From Limnoperna fortunei (lineage: Eukaryota > Mollusca > Bivalvia > Mytilida > Modiolidae), in assembly GCA_944474755.1 (NCBI GenBank), contig OX104118.1, forward strand, positions 70,561,575-70,625,574: 64,000 nt of DNA. The letters are read 5' to 3'. Made by a program: the position numbers and the translations under genes. Below the pieces are notes generated by a model. It was given only the letters and a program-made list of their open reading frames with translations. It had not been told where the DNA came from and ran no database searches. Below are positions 55,438 through 64,000 of this stretch, piece by piece; within the stretch, counting starts at the first letter, position 1, and every line of letters starts with the position of its first letter.

Positions 55438-58400
55438 CTGGAATAAACACAAAACAAGATTATCTAAACTTTCAAGAGAGAACATAGTGCATAATAACAT
55501 TTAGATTAGATTATTGTTTTAAATTGTACACATTTACATAATAACAACTACTGTACTTATTAAAGTTGTAGAATAATTTACGCATTCCTGGTGTTTTCCC
55601 CCGTCTAAGGTTAACTTCTTGATCGCATCTTCCCCACTGAACATGAACTGAAGCACATCACAGAGACAGATAAGTCTGATTGATAACTTGACCTGAATAC
55701 CTAATTCGACAATAAACGTCGATTGAGAACCTAACATTTACTTGCTGCGAGAACATAGTGCATACTTACATTTAGATTAGATTATTGTTTTTAAATTGTA
55801 CACATTTACATAATAACAACTACTGTACTTATTAAAGTTGTAGAATAATTTACGCATTCCTGGTGTTTTCCCCATTCAAAGGTGACCTTCTTGATCGCAT
55901 CTTCCCCACTGAACATGAACTAAAGGACATCACAGAGACAGTCTGATTGATAACTTGACCTAAATACCAAATTCGACAACAAACGTCGATTGAGAACCTA
56001 ACATCCTGCCGCAGGTCGGGGTTACTGCTCCAATGATAATTTTAATTTTCTTATTTTGAAATTTCCATTTTTTGTGTGGCACGTTCACAAAAAAGGAAAA
56101 TTCCAAATAAAAAATAAATGCAGCAACTTCTTATAGACTAAGCATCTCTCAATTAATAAAGTACTGAAGAACCTGTATTTCCTACCCAGATTTCATTTCA
56201 ATAGGTGCCTGCTAAGAGAAAAGCTACTACCGCGGGTTCAGAATAGCAAGATTGAAGTCATCCCAAGGAAAATTTTACGGTCGCCATCATGACTTAGTTG
56301 ACTGTTACGAATACATGTGTGTCGCAAATGTTGGGCTTGTCGTTACCACTTTACCTCCTTACGGATATGACTATATCCGGATTTTAGTAATACGCGTGGA
56401 TCAGGAGTTGCGTACAATTCCGGAGCATCTGGACTCACCCCGGAGTTTTATTGGGGTTCTTGTTATTTTGTGTTTTCATTATTGCATTTTTCTTTATCTT
56501 ATTACTCTTGTCTTCATTTTATTCAAGTATGTTTTTGTGTCTCCTTTACTTAACATTTCTTAAAACTCATCTATATCTTAAAATATTAACTAAAATAAAT
56601 GGTAAATCACAAAATTCCAACATATCTGAATTTAAGAAGTGGATTTCATCAATTTGTTTTCAGCCAGAATATTGCCTACCAATGGTCTTTGTTTTGTCGT
56701 GTGTATTTTTGTCTAGAAGTTTTCCAGTTCTATGTCGTTTAAGTAGTTATTCTCGTTTGTGATCAAATTGAATCTACGTTTACATGTTTTCTCTCTGTGA
56801 TGCTTTCTGTTACAGTAGCAGTGTTTGTTGACTGATTTTTGAAATCAAACACGATAACTTCACTTAACAATACATTATTAATGTGATTTTATTACTGAGA
56901 TATTATCAGATGCGTTATATATTCTTCAGTTTAGAATCATTATAGTTATTTTAATATACCAATGTTTCTGACGAAAGGTGAATGCTCCCACCATTATAAC
57001 TTTGTAAAGTGTCTACAGATGTGGTACGTCTTGGCAATCCTTTACTTGTAACAATTCTACTCAGAAGTGATGGTGTTTTCTTTTTTTCATTTTCGGCGCC
57101 ACTTGCGATCAGATTGTTTCTTTTAAGTCTTGCTTGTCTAAGTTTTTCTCGAATTTTATTTGTCCGGATCAGTTCTCTGAAGTATGCATCGGAATCGAAA
57201 TTATCCTAAATTAGAACTGTTTATTGTAATCAAAATATAAATTCGAAAACATATTCTAAAAAAACTTTGTTGTTATTATTTGATTATGTAACGTTAAAAT
57301 ATAGAAATAAATCTAACATATGCAGCATAAGAAATTTTTGAACGGATTTGAGTCATAATAACTGCATAAGCAACAGGGAATCATATATTTTTATTTGAAT
57401 ATGTATTGGACTGACTTAAACAATATTGCCTCAAGTTAATAAGAAGATTATTTCAAGATGCTACGATAAAACTAATTCCATAAAGTCATAGTGCAACAAT
57501 CAGTTTTTTGTTACAATTGAATTATGACATATTGTCGACCTAGAGCTGAGATCAGTGAAAAATACCTAAGAACGATTTTTAAGTTCTGTTTACAAGTTTT
57601 AAAACCAACACAAAGCTAAGCAGAAAAAAGTGCTTTAATTGAGGCATTTTAATCAAGACATGCAGTAATACAGTAAATAGAAAAATACAGAGTGTCAGTT
57701 ATTTTACAAGTAAAAACAACAAAAATAAAAAAAAACGACTGATTTGCTACAAAAACCTTTAGATCAAAGAAAAACAAAATGTTTATTAACACAGAAAATC
57801 CAGATTTTAACCTTCATACCGTCCACTTTAAAAGAAAAGGCCCTACCGTTACGATATTAAATTAATATTGTACCGTGAGATAATGTGTTTATCAATTGCG
57901 TTTAGGTTTGAACACTTTACATACAATATGCAAAATTTGTCACACATGACCACATTTAACGTACAAGGAAATAATTCCAAAAAGAGATTTTGAGCCCAAA
58001 TCAAGCTCAAAGAGTAACTGTTACTATTAAACAGATCTAAAAATCATTCATACGTATGAATCTGATTCTTATAAATTCAACATTAAACAAATAAATTCTA
58101 AATACGTTTTGCTGGCTAGTCGAAATGTCTGCTAAATTTTCCGTGAACAAATCGCTTTGTATTAAAGACTATGCTATTATCTATGAAACTGGATAAAAAT
58201 CGTGAACAGAGAAGACTTAAGATGGCGTGTAATTTGTTTAAAGTTCTCTGGAATAATTTACTACGAGAACAATAAGGAGCCTTGGGAAAATGAATAGTAG
58301 TATCTCTATGTAGAAGATTATACGTAGATTTTAAATTTCTTGGTATACCTACATTTCTTCCAATGAAAAATTAAAACCTGAACCACGAACAAATTAAAAA

Positions 58401-58517
58401 AACTTTTTTTTATATTTGAATTCCCTACATTTTATACTAAATCTTATAGTAAATCTACTTATTATATTTTATCAGACCTGTTTTAATTTAAATAGAAGAA
58501 ATAAAATAGCTTACCAT
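54781..58517 (-). CDS. Gene 2: ~323-residue basic protein with duplicated Cys/Lys/His motif, not recognised
   Basis: Assembled from a leader exon ending on ATG (58517-58515), exon 2 (56960-57205), one of two tandem exon 3 copies (55854-55919 or 55582-55647) and exon 4 (54781-55437). All junctions are phase 0. Residues 2-40 are a basic helix-former (RELIRTNKIREKLRQARLKR). Residues ~118-150 look like a coiled coil (YNELRERFKEEKKQQMELLE). Then comes an acidic, Pro/Ser-rich region and two copies of CxVDTRxPKGHxFxTKP at about residues 244-260 and 304-320. There is no signal peptide or transmembrane segment, and the function is unknown. If both exon 3 copies were included the protein would be 345 residues. 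Confidence 0.72.
55582..55647 (-). CDS. Gene 2 exon 3b (downstream tandem copy, 22 codons)
   Basis: Acceptor gtgcttcag| with a pyrimidine-rich tract and donor GAATGC|gtaaat; 66 nt encoding FMFSGEDAIKKLTLDGGKHQEC, phase 0 to 0. A longer version using an acceptor 45 nt upstream (gtattcag|) is also open in this copy, but not in copy 3a. Confidence 0.62.
55854..55919 (-). CDS. Gene 2 exon 3a (upstream tandem copy, 22 codons)
   Basis: Acceptor gtcctttag| and donor GAATGC|gtaaat; 66 nt encoding FMFSGEDAIKKVTFEWGKHQEC. It differs from exon 3b by a few residues but remains open. The surrounding ~270 bp is a tandem duplicate. Confidence 0.55.
56195..56475 (+). repeat. Diverged mytilid interspersed repeat
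   Basis: The run 'catcatgacttagttgactgttacg...tggatcaggagttgcg...ttccggagcatct..actcaccc..gagtttt.ttggggtt' matches my memory of a very common mussel repeat. The small ORFs here are products of this repeat. Confidence 0.6.
56960..57205 (-). CDS. Gene 2 exon 2 (82 codons)
   Basis: Acceptor aatttag| at 57206. The frame is open for 246 nt to ACATTG|gtatat, phase 0; without that donor it would end at TAA three bases past gta-tat. The peptide is basic, with a long Lys/Arg helix and a Ser/Thr-Arg segment (SLLSRIVTSKGLPRRTTSVD). Confidence 0.72.
57206..58514. other. Gene 2 intron 1
   Basis: AT-rich, non-coding; no exon supported. Confidence 0.5.
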
Positions 58518-58620
58518 TTCACCTTTCCAATAAAATTTATATCCAGACTGTCGTAATCAAATTGTGTTAACTGTACTGTTAATTTTGTCCATTTAATTGA
58601 TTATTATTCCGGATGCAACA
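58515..58620 (-). CDS. Gene 2 exon 1: leader ending exactly on the start codon
   Basis: GGTGAAATG|gtaagc places the ATG as the last three exon bases, with a strong donor. Exon 2 has no in-frame ATG, and joining gives M-DNFDSDAYF. The leader contains a short upstream ORF (ATG to TGA, 11 codons). The 5' limit is not determined; 58620 is arbitrary. Confidence 0.6.
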
Positions 58621-58699
58621 ATTATATCTAGTAACTTCCTAATACCCATTCATACGTGCAGTTAATTATTATAGTTTTAAATAACCCGCAATATGAAGC

Positions 58700-61073
58700 T
58701 TGTTATGAATTCTTAGGATTCGTTTGTTCGTATAGCCAGTTAGTAATATTGTTTTGTTTTGGGGGTAAATAATGAAGATTCAAATTACTATACAATGTGT
58801 TTTAAACCGAGGTTTACTAAGAAGACCATTTTTCGTATTTGAAATCAAGCTTTAGCTTTATTTATTATTGTTTTTACCTCAAACGAAAAGGTCTCAGAGC
58901 AATTAGGAAATTATACTAGTTTTAAACAAGCGGTAAACATGTTAAAGCCCATACACTGTGAACCCATATATACGTAGTTTTAACAATAATCTCGTAAACT
59001 GAAATGAATTCTATAATTAGTTTTTTCGTCGTTTGCAATCAATTTCCTTTGTTTTAAGTTTTTGATTGTGACAACAAAACGTTTAAAATGACAAACGATT
59101 TCTTTAAATTTATGGAATATTAAAGATCAGTAAGACTTGTGTAAATAACTCAACCAAGACTGTGTTCGTGCCACATTCTTGAAAGAAGTCTCTTATAAAT
59201 GAATTGTTACAACACTATGGTATATAAGGTTTTCATGGAATTGCAGTCAAAGTATTTGATTGGAGAGATATGTAAGTAAATTTAGCCAGCCACCGTTAGC
59301 ATGCCTGTTGCATTGGAGTATTTCAAATGAAATGTCATAAAACATTGCAAGGTTCTCAACTTTACTATAAATGACGCTCGTTTAACGAAGACTCGTCAGA
59401 GGCGCTTATACCGACAAATATTTAAACTTTAATATGCTGTACAGCTCTTATCATGAAAATTCCAAACAGCATACTAATCCGGCTAATGTATCTCACAAAT
59501 AGTAAAACCTTTTTCGCAAATTTAAGGCAGCAAATTTATACACTGACTATACGAATATGTAAGAATCAATGATATCCTTGTATGTGACTATTGGGCTTTA
59601 GATACCAGGTTAACAGTCTACGAGTATAGGCAGTTACCCTGTGATTGCGAGTAAAATGTCATCAAACATACCAAAGTTATAAAAATGTACTACGCCAAAC
59701 GTCTAGTTAAGACCCATTGGCGGCGCTCGACTATCCCAACATATTTAAAATTCACAAAATACATGTGTACATGTTGTATATATTTTCTCATCAACATTTA
59801 AAACCATTCTACCAAATCTGGCTAAGGTTATCTACACACTGCGAATGGAAAAAACCATAGAATTAAAATTTTTTCCGAAATTTTAATCAATTTATGTAGA
59901 CAATTACAATATAACTGTAAGAATCAATGATATTCATGTAATCACCGACATGTGATTACTGAGCTGGTGATTCCATTGGGGATTACGGTTCACCATAGAA
60001 GCATCGATCCAGTGATTGAAAATGACATGTCATCAAGGATATCATGTTTATAAAACTTACGACGCCAGGTGGGTATTGAACCAATAATAAATATCTTAAG
60101 AGCTTCGTTCTTCTACTTCATAAATGGTTCCGTCTTAATTTTACCATATTAAATAACACTATAACATTTTTCAAGTGTTAAAAGGTTTAACTGAAAATTT
60201 ATTGTTTAAAACTGTTAAAACCATTGTTTGGAGTTCAGGATAGCACGGTGTTGAGCCCAAGTTTGTATAAAATTGAGAATTTACGTTATTTTAGTTTTTA
60301 TTGGTTTATTGTTTTGTATTTTTTTCTCGTTCTAAGTTTTTGTTGCTGACAAACACAATTTCATTAAAACAAAATGTTTAAATGGAAATCAGGGGAAAAT
60401 GAGTTCGAATTTAAAAACAAAAACATTTCAGCCTGTCAAATCAACATTAAACTAATATCTATAGTGACAAATGTGGTTTTATTGCCGTTCCATGTTTATA
60501 ATCTAAAATGATAAATGTATGGACTCAGTATCTAATAGAATGATTGCACATGCACATACTATTAATTCTACCTAATACAAATGTAGGGTTGGTAAGTGAA
60601 AATTATATCGGTAAAATTATTTAAAAAGATAAAATTTACTTCGAATGAAATGCGCTACTTTTAATCGAGAATCAACTGAGAGACCAAAATGAAAAAGTAT
60701 TAGAGAGCCAAATAATTATGTTTTGAAAAAGATAAATCTTATCATTTAAAACAAAGAAGAAGTCAATATTGCGTACCTCGACTCAAAATTGTGCCATACA
60801 CTAGTTAAAGCATTAATAAATTGAAAACACTTAAAAAATTGTGGAATCAAATATAAAATAATGTTTACAATATGATTCACTGTAATGAACCAAAATTGAG
60901 AATTGCCATTGACTTTGTGTAAACAATGTTGAATAATTAAGTGAAACAAAATTAAACCATGAACGATTTATCTCACAATGTTATGCTTTTATAGCTTAAA
61001 AAATAAGAAATGTTTCTAGGGCTGGCTTTAAACGACAGTAAATCGCCTGCAACACCGTTGTCGGCAGCATCGT
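58700..61073. other. Region upstream of gene 2
   Basis: No gene, RNA or clear repeat was supported. Confidence 0.4.
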
Positions 61074-61150
61074 CTAGTAGGTAACATCCATCGTACCGAA
61101 CACCAAGAAAAGTGTCAAAAAGACAATCCACAAATCATAGTCTAAGGAAC
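61074..61150 (-). CDS. Possible terminal exon with a hydrophobic segment
   Basis: Acceptor ttttaggtttccag| followed by ~25 open codons to TAG. The peptide (LDYDLWIVFLTLFLVFGTMD) could be a membrane span. No upstream partner exon was found. Could be chance. Confidence 0.25.
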
Positions 61151-61822
61151 CTGGAAACCTAAAAACAAAATATAGCAACTATTAAAATATAGTCAATATA
61201 GTTAATCATTTTTTATGGCACGCCAAAACTACAGCTTTCATTTCGATAGCGTGTAAGTTGGTGTGTTAATAGAAATAATTACGAATGTAAAATCGATATT
61301 GATATCGTAAGTGCAATAACAGGCTGATCCCTCAATATTATCCACTGCAAAACCAATTGAAAAACACACGATTTTACAGCAAGTGACAATAAATCAGTTT
61401 TATGGAACATAGGTGCATTCAATATAGACATGCAAATGACAACCATTAAACTATAGTTTCAGACATTATAGATTTTCAACTTGTAAGCTATAAAAAATTT
61501 AATTAGAAACAGTGCGTTGGTTGCTAAAGTCAACTTGAAGTCTATATTGCAGAATTCAAACTTGCATTCAAGAAAACTTTAAGCTTCTGATGTTGGCTTC
61601 TTTACTGTTTGGCAACCTTTATTGTTAAATTAACTACGTCGTTTTGAATTGACTCCTTGCTGTTAAGTTAATATTATTTGCGAACCAAACTGAGTCAGTA
61701 ATTTAGCAATTACGTGAGGCAACATATATCATAAAACAACACAACGCAACAATATTTTTATAGTCAGCTGTTGTTTAAATCTGCCGGTACCTTATGCTTA
61801 CAAGTTCACATTCATTACATCG

Positions 61823-61932
61823 TCAAAACCTTGACCTTTTATCTTCAACCACAGAGCTGACTGATTCATCTGCAGGTAGCATATTAAGAAGCCTCTCTAT
61901 GACTTCCACACTGCCTCCATGACAAAGTCATG
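61823..61932 (-). pseudogene. Possible ankyrin-repeat fragment
   Basis: Open minus-strand stretch LCHGGSVEVIERLLNMLP... ending in TGA resembles one ankyrin repeat (GGxVEVIExLL). No good acceptor is visible and a stop lies just upstream, so it is probably a relic. Confidence 0.3.
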
Positions 61933-64000
61933 TTGTTGATTTTTTAAGAGTAGCCGTATTCTATTTGCTACAAATGACTTATTTCGCTGTGCGTCCCAAC
62001 CTAATATTCACGCATTTTTCATTGGCAGTGAAATAATTATTTTATCTGAAATTAACAGAAAATCAAGTAAACGAATATAACTTGAGTTATTACGGAAATT
62101 GCTTCCTCCCAACCTAGCCCCATGCGACCTTGATTGCCGCCATTTGACAGCGTGTTAGTCAAACGATTAAATCTTCAGCAATAAAATTATCATGATGAAA
62201 ACAAACCATCTTTAAAACAAACAATAATTTTTTAATATGCTAAATATCTTTTCTTTGTTCTATGGAACGAATAATAGGGTTACCAGTTAGTGCAATTAAA
62301 AACTACTTACCTGTATCAATTGGTTTTAAAATTAACTAATAAATTTTAAAATCATTTACCCCTTGCATAAGTTGTAAAGATTTTAATTTGTCTTTAGAAA
62401 TAAGTAATTGTGATAAAAACTACAATGATCAACACTGAATATCATAGTTATTGGAAAATCGCTATTGAAAATGAATTTCATTGATCCAAATATATGACTG
62501 ATGGTCATCAACAATAAAAAAACCCAAGTCTCCCACACATCTAGTAAACGAGTAACAATAGTACATCTTCACCTTGTAATCAATAATACAAATAATGAGT
62601 AGAAATAGTGCTTACTGTGATGTTAATGATCATGGCTAAAGAACCTCTATTGCGATATCTCTCTCGTTTTTTTTCAAAACTCACATTGACGACAAATATA
62701 ACTTTTTCATTGTTAAATGTACCACTGTTTAAAAAAGATTAAAATTCTAAAGTATTATTGACCTCCTTTACTTAGAATGTGCAAATATTATTTGTAACAG
62801 AACAAATATATTTTAAACTTTCAATAGAATTAGGATTGCTACAATATAGTAATAATAAAAAGACACAACAGTGTTATCGAAAAAGTAAAATACTATGAAA
62901 AGGCTACTTGTTTACGAACAATTAAAAGGTCTTTCATATAAACCAGCGAGAAAGTAATTGATCTCCCTTCTGTCTGTCTGAACTCGAAAACAGCAATTGC
63001 TAGCTATTTTTAAAACCCATATTAAAGTATTTGACGGCAAATGTTGTCCTGAATCGAAAATATATAGTTGCTACAGTAAATGTAACTTATCAAGACCGGA
63101 ATTTATTGGGTTTCTTTTACAGGAAATGATGTCTTAAGTAAGGAAATTTGTGGTTGCTGGGGACTTTTGACAACAGGAGGTGACTAAACTAAAGTTTTAA
63201 GGTCAAATCTTCAGATGATTATTGAAGAAGACTTAAGGACTTAAAGTCTTTAAGACTTATTGTTTTAATTTCGTATTTAGGATTTATTGTTTAATTTCAT
63301 GGCCATAAAGACTTTATCGTAACTATCAATGAGAGTTATGTCCCTTTAGGTATCATCAATACTGTTCTGTCAAAAGAAGACAAAGTTACATCTTGATATG
63401 ATAAGGATTAAAAAAATAAACGGGTTTTAAACTAAAGTTTTTCGTAAGCTGTAGAAGGTCACAGCCGGATTCGGTTTACAATTTTGTAATTTAATCGCTA
63501 CTGATAAGTCTTTATTAAACAAAACTGCCTTTTTGCGTAGTTAGTTATACATCTCAGTATCTATAATGACATGTTATTTGCATACACTGTGTCAATCACT
63601 CTGCTAATAAACTCTTCGTGCAGGAGGGTCTACCACATCAGTAGTCATAATTCAGTGGTTGCATTCATTCATTTATTCTTCTTTCAACGAATTGTACAGA
63701 TAATTACATTAAATCCAATAATACCACAAATTAGTAGTGTTGCGGTGTTATTGTGGATACAAAGCATTAACCCTTATTAATTATTAAAGAGAGGCATGCA
63801 TTATAAAATAACATCATAACATTCCTTTCATGGTATGATGTGCAAGACCTTAAATGTTTAGGTTTGGATTCGTTGCATGCGAAATTGGTTAAGAAAAATC
63901 CCAATAAACTAGCCTTTATTAACGAAACATTTAAAATAAGTTAAAATTTGTTTCAAATGTTCTAATATGTTAATCATCTGTCTTCATGGAAATAAAAAAA
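61933..64000. other. Intergenic stretch at the right edge
   Basis: Nothing supported. A minus-strand AAATGGCGGC site occurs at ~62137-62146. Confidence 0.4.

Larger units (their letters stand above)
55478..56006. repeat. ~271-bp tandem duplication containing gene 2 exon 3
   Basis: 'gagaacatagtgcata' begins at 55478 and 55749; the copies match to ~56006 with scattered differences. A 5-bp indel lies in the pyrimidine tract, not in the 66-nt exon. Confidence 0.9.

Noticed and set aside
57009..57209. 66-codon plus-strand ORF
   Set aside because: It is the antisense shadow of gene 2 exon 2.

Overview
The window reads as AT-rich nuclear DNA of a bivalve mollusc, probably a mytilid mussel. Introns are long, coding exons are short with ordinary GT/AG borders, and much of the rest is interspersed repeat of kinds I associate with mussels: a diverged mytilid repeat at 56.2-56.5 kb, 'gtctcgcc' and 'gggtcaggtgagctaaaa' elements, and tRNA-derived SINEs. 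The organism call is inference.

Two protein-coding genes can be assembled by eye, both on the minus strand. Gene 1 runs from 41570 (ATG) down to 2728 (stop). It has 18 coding exons whose phases agree at every junction and would encode about 1060 residues. Its middle is leucine-rich and helical in an armadillo/HEAT-like way, and a short motif of the form K-[KQ]-x-x-R-P-x-S-A occurs three times. I do not recognise the family. Gene 2 runs from about 58517 down to 54781: a leader exon ending exactly on the ATG, an 82-codon exon, a 22-codon exon present as two tandem copies, and a 218-codon last exon carrying a duplicated Cys/Lys/His motif. It is also unrecognised.

Gene 1 is heavily remodelled by repeats. 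Its 18-kb intron 14 consists mostly of one full-length L1-like LINE (9305-25670) bounded by a perfect 13-bp target duplication. That LINE was later hit by at least four elements: a non-coding LTR element in ORF1 (9661-11901), a Harbinger-like DNA transposon with a SWIM-finger transposase between the ORFs (about 13272-18594), a 5'-truncated CR1/jockey-like LINE in the endonuclease (19137-21115), and a foldback element in the RT region (23067-23761). Two exon 3' ends (exons 6 and 11) have been amplified into tandem arrays that carry the exon's own splice donor. One array stays open in the gene frame for about 19 units of 15 residues.

From 41.6 to 54.7 kb there is no recognised gene. The stretch holds two copies of a TTAA-flanked MITE (one split by a 1.66-kb tandem-structured repeat), a TIR element with about six 146-bp internal repeats, a Harbinger-like MITE inside a LINE 3' end, and a 46-bp satellite. 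From 58.7 to 64 kb only two weak exon-like fragments were seen.
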